From a virus, in IMG/VR virus record IMGVR_UViG_3300044960_000172, positions 22,869-86,868 of that record: DNA of 64,000 bases; one strand, given 5' to 3'. Below are positions 17,688-25,808 of the stretch, piece after piece. Below the pieces are notes generated by a model, which did not search any database, was not told the DNA's origin, and saw only the letters and a program-made list of their open reading frames with translations. A program made the position numbers and the translations under genes. Position 1 is the stretch's first letter; the number at the start of each line of letters is the position of its first letter.

Positions 17688-18496
17688 TATTCTACTGGAA
17701 AACTATAAATTATGTCATCAAAATCAGCTACGCCCATGTCCAGATCTGTAATGACAGGAATTCCAGCCATCTCGGCTCTAGTAGATGTCTGTCTGACATA
17801 ATATCTTCTATCTACATCTTCCCGCACGATAACATCGTATGCTTCAGCAAATGGAATACCTACCGTAGCGGCTTTCACTATTTGATGACCAGTTTGTCCT
17901 GCTACTAAACTTGGATCTAATCTATCAGTATAAGAAGCGGTTGAAATATCTAGTAGTCTAATATCTGCTGCTTTCCAATATCCTCCTACATAACCAGTTC
18001 CATAGCATGTTGTACAATGTGAATCAGTAACTTCTCCAGTTTCAGAGTTGATACATTTACCACATCTTGGACCAAACCATTTTCTTTTCAACAGTTTAGC
18101 TTTTATTGGTATTAAAACCATACTGACTCTTCTTGTGATAGTTTTATATTGTACTTGTTGTTTATATGTTAATAATCCTTGATTACTGTAAATTTCTGAT
18201 TCATAAGAATTAGCTGGAGTTTCTAATCTTATTTTAAATCCAAAGGTTCTTATTCTTCCAGGAGTTCTGATATTACTGAATGAATAAGACGTTGCATTAA
18301 CTAATGGACCAGCAATAGTTATCCATTCGTCTGGATTATTGAATTCTGGATTGAAATCTATGTAATATTGATAAGGTAAAACATCTTTGAATGATGGCTT
18401 TAATTCCCAATAGATAGTAGAGAGCCCTTCTATATTGAAATCTATTACTACTCTTTTAAATACAGGACTTGAGTCTATTTTATAGAAATTAAACAT
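17687..18496 (-). CDS. Virion protein with DnaJ-like zinc knuckle
   Basis: 269 residues. An N-terminal beta-rich half with Ig-like spacing is followed by a zinc motif around residues 140-162: CGKC, then CTTCYGTGY, which is the CxxC...CxxCxGxG form of DnaJ zinc domains. Directly after it comes KAADIRLLD. A similar CxxC/CxxCGGTG knuckle occurs in the 61547-62314 protein. The zinc site probably stabilises the fold. Part of the neck/tail transcript; exact role unknown. Confidence 0.65.
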   Translation of the reverse strand: MFNFYKIDSSPVFKRVVIDFNIEGLSTIYWELKPSFKDVLPYQYYIDFNPEFNNPDEWITIAGPLVNATSYSFSNIRTPGRIRTFGFKIRLETPANSYESEIYSNQGLLTYKQQVQYKTITRRVSMVLIPIKAKLLKRKWFGPRCGKCINSETGEVTDSHCTTCYGTGYVGGYWKAADIRLLDISTASYTDRLDPSLVAGQTGHQIVKAATVGIPFAEAYDVIVREDVDRRYYVRQTSTRAEMAGIPVITDLDMGVADFDDIIYSFPVE

Positions 18497-18498
18497 CT

Positions 18499-19356
18499 CT
18501 ATAACAAGCCTGTAGAAAAAGGTCCTGTAATTGTAGTAGATACATTTACGTTCATTACGTACTTCTGATGTTTAATTTCAGCCAAGAATAGTTGTAATTT
18601 ATCCTGGAATGCTGCTCTATAAAGATTCATTTTATTCTTATCGTCTATAGATAGACCACCAGCAGAGTATGCTAATTGATTTCTTCTGTAATGCTCTTGA
18701 GCAATTTCAAATAAGAACAACTGTGTTCCATTAATCCATAAATTTCTAAATGGGAAATTTCTAGTAGTAAATACGCTGATATGCGGAGGAATGGTATTCC
18801 AATACTGGATAACTCTAGCCATAGCAAAACAGATTTCAGCAATATCAAAGTCTACATTTCCTAATAGTTCATTCTCAATAGGAGATGAATCTCTGACAGA
18901 TAGCCTTATATCACCTAAACTAGGTAATGTATAATTTACTTCTGTCCAATTGCTAGGCTCGTTATATAAATATAAAACATTAGAGAAATATATATCGTCG
19001 AGTTTATTCGAGCTACCATCAAAAAGAGCTATCTCTACAGTATATATTCCTGGTACTTTTCTTATTTCATCTGGTAATTTGAAGGCAATTTCGCCAGATG
19101 GTTTGTCTGTAATAGAGCAATTATCTTGATCTATGATTACCGTCGGATCGGCAAAAGAAGCTTCTCTATATGCAATTTTAGGAATGAATGTTTTCCCATG
19201 TTCTGATTGTAAATCATTGATATTTACAAGTTCTCCATTGAAGCCTTTTAGATTGTGAACGAAAGAAGTTATTAAATTCTGTCTAGAATGAAAGCCATGT
19301 GTTTTAGTTAATACTTCTTCGTTGTAGTAGGTATGCGGTTTAATTACATTAGGCAT
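18499..19356 (-). CDS. Structural protein, beta N-terminus and helical C-terminus
   Basis: 285 residues. The first about 130 residues look like a beta-sandwich (VPGIYTVEIALFDGSS, DDIYFSNVLYLY), and the C-terminal half is helical with aromatic residues. No enzyme motif. It follows a 107-residue beta protein by one base and precedes the zinc-knuckle protein by 2 bases, so the three may assemble together in the neck or tail. Confidence 0.65.
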   Translation of the reverse strand: MPNVIKPHTYYNEEVLTKTHGFHSRQNLITSFVHNLKGFNGELVNINDLQSEHGKTFIPKIAYREASFADPTVIIDQDNCSITDKPSGEIAFKLPDEIRKVPGIYTVEIALFDGSSNKLDDIYFSNVLYLYNEPSNWTEVNYTLPSLGDIRLSVRDSSPIENELLGNVDFDIAEICFAMARVIQYWNTIPPHISVFTTRNFPFRNLWINGTQLFLFEIAQEHYRRNQLAYSAGGLSIDDKNKMNLYRAAFQDKLQLFLAEIKHQKYVMNVNVSTTITGPFSTGLL

Positions 19357-19357
19357 G

Positions 19358-19681
19358 CTATTCTAAATCGCTTACTATGGCTTCTATTTTACTTTCTGCA
19401 TAACTTCTACCTAATGGAGATATTATATCAAATACGAGTATATACCTATCTCCTTTAGTAAGAGATCCAGTAACAGTTTCTGAAAATATTCCCCTCCACG
19501 TACCTGGCTGATCATTTATATGCGTTAATTCTACTAAACTACCATCAATCAAATTTCTATTTTTGTCTAATAATTTACACGTGACCATTCCATTTGTAAT
19601 TGGTAGTCCAGATATTTTATCGAAGATATCTACTTGAATAATTTCAGTACAATTAATTCTGATAACAGATGGTCTTGGCAT
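19358..19681 (-). CDS. Small Ig-like beta-sandwich structural protein
   Basis: 107 residues made almost wholly of short strands (IIQVDIFDKISGLPITNG, RYILVFDIISPLGRS), like a single Ig-like domain. Proteins of this size and layout are common beside neck and tail genes of large phages. No specific family assigned. Abuts the next gene by one base. Confidence 0.65.
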   Translation of the reverse strand: MPRPSVIRINCTEIIQVDIFDKISGLPITNGMVTCKLLDKNRNLIDGSLVELTHINDQPGTWRGIFSETVTGSLTKGDRYILVFDIISPLGRSYAESKIEAIVSDLE

Positions 19682-19691
19682 AGTGACATTC

Positions 19692-20276
19692 TCAATGTAT
19701 CAAGTTGAATAAACCAACTATGCTGGTGACAAGGATCACTAAAAGTATTATAAACATCAAAGTTACTTCTAATGCAAAAGAGTCTATAAAGTTTAATGTT
19801 TTATCTCTAAGCCATTCTGTTACTGGCTCTTTCTTGTCTTTGATAGTATTTATGAATGCATTGACAGCTTCTTTATATTCTTCATTCTCTTTTACAGTAT
19901 CTTTAACTTCTACAAAATCTATTTTTTCTTCTGGCTTGACTTCTTCTTTTGTTTTATTGTCTTCCTCTAACAGAGCATGTATCTCTTCATAAATAGAATC
20001 AAGGATAGCAGCTTCCTCTGAAGTTACCTTTTCTACATTATCTTTAGCCTCTTCTGTAATAGATTCTGGAGTTACATTTTCTACACTAGGTTGAGCTTCT
20101 TCTATTTTGACAGTAGGCTGTTCCTGAGTAAGTTCAATTTTAATCTCAGGAGTAATTTCAGATAATTGTTCTTTATTTAAATCTACTTGCGTTAATTGTT
20201 CTTTTATCTCTTCTTTAGCTACTGTTTTCTTAGATCTATTAGAAACATTTTTCTTTCTTTGTCTCTTTCCAACCAT
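19692..20276 (-). CDS. Acidic, tail-anchored membrane protein
   Basis: 194 residues. A basic N-terminus (GKRQRKKNVSNRSKK) precedes a long Glu/Lys/Thr-rich, probably disordered region. One strong C-terminal membrane helix at about residues 168-191 (VTLMFIILLVILVTSIVGLF) is followed by only a few residues. This topology is a tail-anchored protein. It is the first gene after the terminator at 20299-20324, only about 22 bases past it. Role unknown; a link to host membrane, lysis control or ejection is possible. Confidence 0.7.
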   Translation of the reverse strand: MVGKRQRKKNVSNRSKKTVAKEEIKEQLTQVDLNKEQLSEITPEIKIELTQEQPTVKIEEAQPSVENVTPESITEEAKDNVEKVTSEEAAILDSIYEEIHALLEEDNKTKEEVKPEEKIDFVEVKDTVKENEEYKEAVNAFINTIKDKKEPVTEWLRDKTLNFIDSFALEVTLMFIILLVILVTSIVGLFNLIH

Positions 20277-20292
20277 AACGAATCCCTAAATA

Positions 20293-20324
20293 AAAAGAGG
20301 GGAGTGATCCTTAAATCACTCCCC
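20293..20324 (-). terminator. Rho-independent terminator after the capsid gene block
   Basis: A perfect 10-bp stem (GGGGAGTGAT at 20299-20308 with ATCACTCCCC at 20315-20324, 6-base loop) is followed on the minus strand by TCTTTTT. It lies between the highly expressed capsid block and the neck/tail block. With only about 22 bases to the next start, it probably works as a partial terminator that reduces tail-gene expression relative to capsid. Confidence 0.88.
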
Positions 20325-20380
20325 AAAGTATACAATAAAAATATGAGTCTACAAAGATTAAATAAAGTAAAGTATTAAAA

Positions 20381-20761
20381 CTAAGCCCAGCAAGGGTTAG
20401 CTATACCGAAAGTATCGGTACCACCAGATATAGCAATAATCTTAGTATTACCAGTACCCCCAGAGTTGAACAAGTGTGGAACAGGAGTCTGTTGGATAAC
20501 ACATTTATTAAAGTTTTCATTACCGGTAGATGCATCAAATAGTCTCAATACAGAGTTTCTAGTTCTGTACCTTTTAGACTGAAGCCAGTCGGCAATACTA
20601 CCAACAAATACAACTTGCTCATTAGGAGCTACAGTTTTACCATGCCGTGGTACCAGAACAAAAACACTGCTAGACGAAGTATTCTTTATGATAGTGCATA
20701 AACAGACCATTTTAGAGCTAGTAGATATTTGAAAAATGGAACTATTATATGTATATTGCAT
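20381..20761 (-). CDS. Small virion protein of the capsid block
   Basis: 126 residues, beta-rich, Ser/Thr/Asn/Gly-rich, no membrane segment. It has a good AGGAG site and is the last gene before a strong terminator, in the block with the major capsid protein, so it is likely made in high copy. Head decoration or head-fibre protein is the best guess from context; no family recognised. Confidence 0.65.
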   Translation of the reverse strand: MQYTYNSSIFQISTSSKMVCLCTIIKNTSSSSVFVLVPRHGKTVAPNEQVVFVGSIADWLQSKRYRTRNSVLRLFDASTGNENFNKCVIQQTPVPHLFNSGGTGNTKIIAISGGTDTFGIANPCWA

Positions 20762-20765
20762 TTAT

Positions 20766-21161
20766 CTAGTCTCCTACTTTACCACCAGAGGTTAGATAGC
20801 CATAAATCAAAGCGGCTTTTCTAAGCTCTGGATCATCCACGACCGCATTGCGGCAAACAGCAGCATCTACTAACTCTTTATTCTGCTTCTGAACAGTCTT
20901 ACCACTGACAAGAGCAGCAAGATCATCAGCAGCAGTCTTTACGGCAGCTTTCAGAGCATTAGCCTCAGCATTCTCTTTCTGAATTCTGCCATATTCATTC
21001 AGAGTAGCTAAAGTTGCCGCCATACTAAACAGCTTCTGTACAGTCTCAGGATCATCAGTCTTGATTCCATACTCCGCCAATTTAGTCATAAAGGCAGGCA
21101 CATACCAATCTTTGATAAGCTTCTGAACGGCATCAGAAGCCATCTTAGTATTAAGTTCCAT
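20766..21161 (-). CDS. Small helical Ala-rich protein next to the major capsid gene
   Basis: 131 residues, Ala/Lys-rich and helical, with a GGAGG ribosome binding site. Contains an MTKLA motif near residue 25 of the K-x-A type seen in head proteins. Lying directly after the major capsid gene, it could be a capsid cement, minor head or head-completion protein. Not recognised. Confidence 0.65.
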   Translation of the reverse strand: MELNTKMASDAVQKLIKDWYVPAFMTKLAEYGIKTDDPETVQKLFSMAATLATLNEYGRIQKENAEANALKAAVKTAADDLAALVSGKTVQKQNKELVDAAVCRNAVVDDPELRKAALIYGYLTSGGKVGD

Positions 21162-21179
21162 ATAATTATCCTCCTGCCA

Positions 21180-22106
21180 TTACGCGAAGCGTACTTTGGC
21201 TAAACCGGCAACGTTCACAACAACTTGCGAGTAAGTCTGAGACGAATAGAATCTCAGGTCATGACCGTCAACGGTCAGATGGGTAGTGGTATCATTCAGA
21301 ATGTAGAACTTACCTACCGCACGCGGGTCGGCAAAGAAATACATTTCATCGTCAGCCACGATATGACGCTTGCTAGTGACTACCCAGTTGAGGTTATCGA
21401 ACTTCCACTGCGAGAACCCTTCACGGAAGATTCTACCAGCAGAATCGTCACCCAACTCTTCACGACCAAGTGACATCAATCTTCTAGCAGTAACTGTATT
21501 AATTACTACAGTTACAGGCTGCAGACGATATGCCGATTTCAACATAACGGCAGCCGCTTCCTGAAGAGTTTCTCTAGTATAACCACCATAAATAGTGGCA
21601 TAAGTAACGGACTGGGTTACGCTATTAACAGCGTCAGCAGCACCAACGAAGTCATTTACAGCATTAAAGAAGCCACCGTCTTCTCTAGCCAAGATATCGC
21701 GAATCATGTTATTAGCGATGACTTCCTGGATATCCATCTCCCAGGTACCAAGAAGTTCAATATCATACAGAGCTTCATTAGTCTTGATGCGGTTAAACGT
21801 AGCACGAACACGTCTAGCCGCGATCCAGAACATCGGAGAAGCAGAACCAAAGCCTACGCTGAAAGCAGCAGGGCTATTCGGTTCCACATCCACGATCTTG
21901 ACCATAACATCAGTATCAACCTGACGATCAAGATCGCTATACGTGATGTACTCTGGAACGAGTACCTGTCTATCTACAGCACCTTCACGCACCATTAAGC
22001 GGACCATAGAGGTCATTCTCTCCTGGGCCTGCTTAACTAGCTGAGGCGAACCAGATTGCACTTCATTAAGAAATGCTTCATTACGTAACGTAGTCTTTAT
22101 GGCCAT
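21180..22106 (-). CDS. Major capsid protein (HK97 fold)
   Basis: 308 residues. Position after protease and scaffold, strong AGGAG site and raised GC/codon bias mark it as the abundant shell protein. Segments typical of HK97-fold capsids are visible: a helical N-arm, an E-loop-like region with TYSDLDRQVDTDVMVKIVDVE, a long spine helix region around residues 170-190, and a C-terminal P-domain-like part with TVVINTVTARRLMSLG and DEMYFFADPRAVGKFYIL. LVKQA at residues 23-27 is a candidate maturation cleavage site that would remove about 27 residues. Very likely the major capsid protein; fold inferred from pattern. Confidence 0.88.
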   Translation of the reverse strand: MAIKTTLRNEAFLNEVQSGSPQLVKQAQERMTSMVRLMVREGAVDRQVLVPEYITYSDLDRQVDTDVMVKIVDVEPNSPAAFSVGFGSASPMFWIAARRVRATFNRIKTNEALYDIELLGTWEMDIQEVIANNMIRDILAREDGGFFNAVNDFVGAADAVNSVTQSVTYATIYGGYTRETLQEAAAVMLKSAYRLQPVTVVINTVTARRLMSLGREELGDDSAGRIFREGFSQWKFDNLNWVVTSKRHIVADDEMYFFADPRAVGKFYILNDTTTHLTVDGHDLRFYSSQTYSQVVVNVAGLAKVRFA

Positions 22107-22141
22107 TTTCTATAGCTCCTATCTATTTTAAATGTTAATTA

Positions 22142-22750
22142 TTAAGCCGATCTCGGAATAAACCAGGTATGGAAGTTTAACACAGACTTACCATGTGCAT
22201 TAGTCCCAATAGGAACAGCATTAGCTTGATTGGCAACGCTGCTAGTCAAGAAGTTTTCAGGAGTCTGGTGGAACGGGCTAGCAAAACCCACTACAGCAGG
22301 CGTGTTAGCAGCATATAAAGTTCCAGATAAGGCTTTTAACTTACCCTCTTCCCCAGAAGCAGTACCTACAGTCAGGGCATCACCATTGTTATAGGTGCCA
22401 GATACGAATTCGGTGGTTTGGAATTCATACCCTCCAGTACCAGCAAAGCAAGTGATGAAGCCTCTAGCGTTGCTAGAAATCCAGTGTCTCAGAGAAGAGT
22501 CACCAGAATCAGTACCGTCATTAGTAGTGTCAAAGTTATTAACACCGCGCCATACAAAGAACGGAACGCCTTTACCAATCGGACAAGGACCGTGAACCCA
22601 TTTGCCGTTGTTATCTAAATAACCGCAGCGACCTGCAACGGCAAAGGCTTTGCTAGTATCAGCAGGTAATACAACCTTCTGTAACATCCCGCGACCGAAA
22701 TAACCGGCCACGAAATTAAGTTGATTAGTGAATACTTGAGTTACCGGCAT
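22142..22750 (-). CDS. Capsid-block protein, likely decoration/cement protein
   Basis: 202 residues, Gly/Ala/Thr/Asn-rich and beta-rich, with four Cys. Ribosome binding site AGGAG. GC content and codon choice match the adjacent capsid gene and differ from the AT-rich neighbours, implying high expression. Best explained as a head decoration or second abundant shell protein; no family recognised. Confidence 0.65.
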   Translation of the reverse strand: MPVTQVFTNQLNFVAGYFGRGMLQKVVLPADTSKAFAVAGRCGYLDNNGKWVHGPCPIGKGVPFFVWRGVNNFDTTNDGTDSGDSSLRHWISSNARGFITCFAGTGGYEFQTTEFVSGTYNNGDALTVGTASGEEGKLKALSGTLYAANTPAVVGFASPFHQTPENFLTSSVANQANAVPIGTNAHGKSVLNFHTWFIPRSA

Positions 22751-22770
22751 TTTTTATCTCCTACTATTTA

Positions 22771-23154
22771 TTACAAGTATCTAGTCTTGTCTAAAGTCAA
22801 ACCATCAAACTCCACATATCTGCTAGAGAATACATTCTTACCAGAGAATCTATCACCAGCAACGGAATATGGAGTTCCAAGAGAATTAATATTAGAGTTG
22901 GCTACATTCTTTGCTACTTCACTTAAAGTAGTCAAAGCAGCAGTAGCACTTTTCAATAAATTCTCTTTCAATTTATTAGATTGATCTTCATTAATCAAGT
23001 TCGCTTCTCGCAAATCATTAATAATTTGATCTGCTAAAGACGAAGCATGCTCTTTATATTGAGCTTCCTTCGTATAATAATCACCTACTCTTTTAGTAAG
23101 CTCATTGTAGATATTCATCAAAGCAATGAGCTTCTCATTATCTAACTGTTTCAT
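22771..23154 (-). CDS. Small helical head protein
   Basis: 127 residues, helical, Lys/Asn/Leu-rich, with YYTKEA near residue 22 of the recurring K-x-A type. GGAG precedes the ATG. Lies between scaffold and decoration genes; could be a head chaperone or inner head protein. Not recognised. Confidence 0.65.
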   Translation of the reverse strand: MKQLDNEKLIALMNIYNELTKRVGDYYTKEAQYKEHASSLADQIINDLREANLINEDQSNKLKENLLKSATAALTTLSEVAKNVANSNINSLGTPYSVAGDRFSGKNVFSSRYVEFDGLTLDKTRYL

Positions 23155-23171
23155 GGTTTAGGATCTCCAAG

Positions 23172-24395
23172 TTATACCTTTACTCTCTTTCTAGTACTTC
23201 TAGTCAGTAATTCGGATACATAAGATTTCATGTAATCTAATGCTAATTTCTTAGCTAATGTATTGGGCTTAAATGGCTTAAGTTTACCTTCAGCAGAAGC
23301 TTTCTTAATTGCCGAAGCTAACTTAGCACCTCCTTCTCCCAATCCTTCTAACTGAGGAAGTCCTTGCTCGCCAGCAATCTGACTCAAAGCTGTTGCTAGC
23401 ATTTCAAGGATTTCTTTCTCATTACTTCCTTCCGCAGAATTCATTTCATTAAGCGCACCAAGAGCTTCTTCAAGATCTAAAGAATCAGTATCAGGAGCAG
23501 ACCCTTCTTCAACTGTCTTTTCAGCAGCTTCTTGGGCAGCATTTTCCGCTGCAGCAGCAGCTATCTCCTCCTTCAATCTTTTTTCGGTTTCCTCCTCAGA
23601 CCCCTCAGAATCTCCAGTGGAGTTGCTATTTTTTTTTTCCTCTGCTTCAACTAAAGCATCTACAGGTTCTTTATCTTCTTGAAGGTTCGGAGCTGGGTTA
23701 TCTGTATCATCGGCTGGCTCTGAATCCTCTTCTTTTTCTGTCTCTTCGTCAACTTTCTCCTCTTCAGCAGCCTTTACAATGCTTTTAGATAGCAAGTTTC
23801 CGTATAAATATTCACCTACTAACTGAGCGTGAAATTCAGCTTGCTTCTTAACAGCATCAAGCACGCCCGAAGACAATTGAACTACGTCTTCAGCAGTCTT
23901 TACATGCTCAAACTTAGAGGTATCTACTACAGCTTCTTTCTTTTCATTAGTATTTTGAGCTTGTGCAGGAACATGAGCTTGTTTTACAGGCTGTTCCTCT
24001 TCTTGTATAATGTCAAAAAGAATAGAGTTGCCAAGGCTGACAGCATCTCTCAATAACTCTTCTGTTGAAACTGCAGAAGCATGTTTCTTATACTTTTCCA
24101 AAGGAAAGTCTAGTCTGCCTACAGTTTTAGAAGGCTTCTCGTTCTTAGGATCTTCTCCTACAAAGGTAGCATCAGGATTTGGAGAAGCACCAGCTTGCCC
24201 GACAGAAGCATAAGAAATAGCGTCGTCCGGATCCGGCAGGTCTAAAGAACCAACGCTAGCAAGCGGATCAGCCGTAGGCTTAGTTTTGCTGACAGAACTC
24301 TTGTCAGCCATATTAGTATCCGAGGCCTCTTTTACGGATGCGATATCATCCAGTAATTTAATGATTCTGTTAAAAACATGATCGTTGTTCATCAT
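23172..24395 (-). CDS. Putative capsid scaffold / prohead core protein
   Basis: 407 residues, very acidic in the middle (long Glu/Asp tract about residues 210-300), helical and Ala-rich, with a basic C-terminus (TRSTRKRVKV), the general make-up of phage scaffolds. It contains many K-x-A motifs (VKEA, KKHA, VKQA, VKTA, KKQA, VKAA, IKKA), as expected if the core is degraded by the prohead protease. Its ATG overlaps the protease stop (ATGA) with GGAG upstream, and it precedes the major capsid gene: the standard protease-scaffold-capsid order. Confidence 0.75.
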   Translation of the reverse strand: MMNNDHVFNRIIKLLDDIASVKEASDTNMADKSSVSKTKPTADPLASVGSLDLPDPDDAISYASVGQAGASPNPDATFVGEDPKNEKPSKTVGRLDFPLEKYKKHASAVSTEELLRDAVSLGNSILFDIIQEEEQPVKQAHVPAQAQNTNEKKEAVVDTSKFEHVKTAEDVVQLSSGVLDAVKKQAEFHAQLVGEYLYGNLLSKSIVKAAEEEKVDEETEKEEDSEPADDTDNPAPNLQEDKEPVDALVEAEEKKNSNSTGDSEGSEEETEKRLKEEIAAAAAENAAQEAAEKTVEEGSAPDTDSLDLEEALGALNEMNSAEGSNEKEILEMLATALSQIAGEQGLPQLEGLGEGGAKLASAIKKASAEGKLKPFKPNTLAKKLALDYMKSYVSELLTRSTRKRVKV

Positions 24396-25792
24396 TTATC
24401 TCCGATTTGATTAGCAAGAACAAGTACTTGTTTTAAATCGTCTCTTGTATTTTCCAGTAAGAAACCTAATTGATAAAGAGCATATTCTTTTGCCAATTCT
24501 GGATTTCTTACTTCCTGTATTCTTCTAAAGTTAGCCTGTTTTTTCAAAAAAGCAATATCTTTATTCAACTTTTCTAAATTCAGTGACCAATTTTCCTTTA
24601 ACCAGTTTACTTTAATCCTATTAAGTTCACCTGAAGTATAATGTAGATATGGATTAGTTTCTAAATCAATATCTCTACTTGCAGATTTTAACAAATCTCT
24701 GAAACAAGTAGATACATCAATATGAGCATTTACTGGATTTTTCTTTCTAATAACTGGATATATCTCACGGAAGAATACTAATGGAGGAGCCACACAAGCA
24801 TATTTATTAAGTGTAGATATTACTGTAGGTACATGTTCATTGAGTTGAACTATAGGTCTGGAAGCGAGGGCGCTAGTATATTTATTGTACTCTGGAAGAA
24901 TTCCATGTCTTTCCAGAGCTGCCATTTTAGCAACAATAGTTAGAGTTATAGAATTAGGTTCTACTTTCTTTGATACTAACTCATATCTATGCTTAGGCTT
25001 ATCAATAGTTTTATACAGAATATTTCTAAGACCTACATCTGCTAATTTCTTGATAGAAACATTAGGATCTTTAACTAATCCAATACTAAATGCAATTCTA
25101 TCGGCAGGTATAGTTACATAACTGATATCAAAGAAGACAGGATCGGGGTTCTTCACATGAAGAGTATGACCATCATCAAATGTCTTCCCTAGATTGTCTT
25201 TACAACCTCCATATTTTACACAAATATTAGGAGTACATCTTTCATATACGTTCTTAGCTTTATGACCACAGCCAGAGCAAATGTCATAGCTTACATAGCA
25301 AGCCATGCTTACTGGAATAGTCTCTCCAGAATATAGCTTTTCTAGCTCCTTGTCTGCTATTAGACCACCGTTTCTATCTGCAGCGGTTTTAGTTGCATTT
25401 AAAGCAGCAATAAGATCTATTCTATTTAATTTAGGATCAAAATGAGATAACTTAACAACCCCATAAGAACGGCTAGGATCGTGATGAATATGGTTTCTAT
25501 ACCACTTGGCTTTCTTAGTAAAAGTAGGATGATATTTCTTGCAAACTTCTACTTCAAAAGCATCACCTACACGGTTGCAACCGTAATATTCTAAAGAACC
25601 AAGTGCTATTACATGAACATATTCTTCACCAGAAGCAGGTTTAATAAGATTCTTTACATCATGAGCAAATTCTTCGCTAGTTTCTTTGGCAAGATTCTTA
25701 TAGTCAATTCCTTTAATTCCAGTACTAGCTATCTTTACGTGGGAAACTACTTGAGATCCAAAATTCCAGGATGGTTCTACTAACTTTAGCAT
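24392..25792 (-). CDS. Prohead (capsid maturation) protease, S78-like, with Cys-rich insertion
   Basis: 466 residues. The N-terminal about 240 residues match the prohead serine protease pattern: WYRNHIHH with candidate His at 101-104, RSYGVVKLSHFD (108-119), VSMACYV with candidate nucleophile Ser162, and FFDISYVTIPADRIA (220-234), equivalent to the family's 'fEvSlVtvPAnp.A'. Between Ser162 and that segment lies a Cys-rich insertion (C172, C175, C186, C191, C197) that could bind zinc. Residues 240-466 are a helical extension with further K-x-A sites, including its own HVKIA at 18-22, so self-processing is possible. Immediately upstream of scaffold and capsid. Confidence 0.75.
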   Translation of the reverse strand: MLKLVEPSWNFGSQVVSHVKIASTGIKGIDYKNLAKETSEEFAHDVKNLIKPASGEEYVHVIALGSLEYYGCNRVGDAFEVEVCKKYHPTFTKKAKWYRNHIHHDPSRSYGVVKLSHFDPKLNRIDLIAALNATKTAADRNGGLIADKELEKLYSGETIPVSMACYVSYDICSGCGHKAKNVYERCTPNICVKYGGCKDNLGKTFDDGHTLHVKNPDPVFFDISYVTIPADRIAFSIGLVKDPNVSIKKLADVGLRNILYKTIDKPKHRYELVSKKVEPNSITLTIVAKMAALERHGILPEYNKYTSALASRPIVQLNEHVPTVISTLNKYACVAPPLVFFREIYPVIRKKNPVNAHIDVSTCFRDLLKSASRDIDLETNPYLHYTSGELNRIKVNWLKENWSLNLEKLNKDIAFLKKQANFRRIQEVRNPELAKEYALYQLGFLLENTRDDLKQVLVLANQIGDK

Positions 25793-25808
25793 GTTAAATT
25801 AAAATTTA

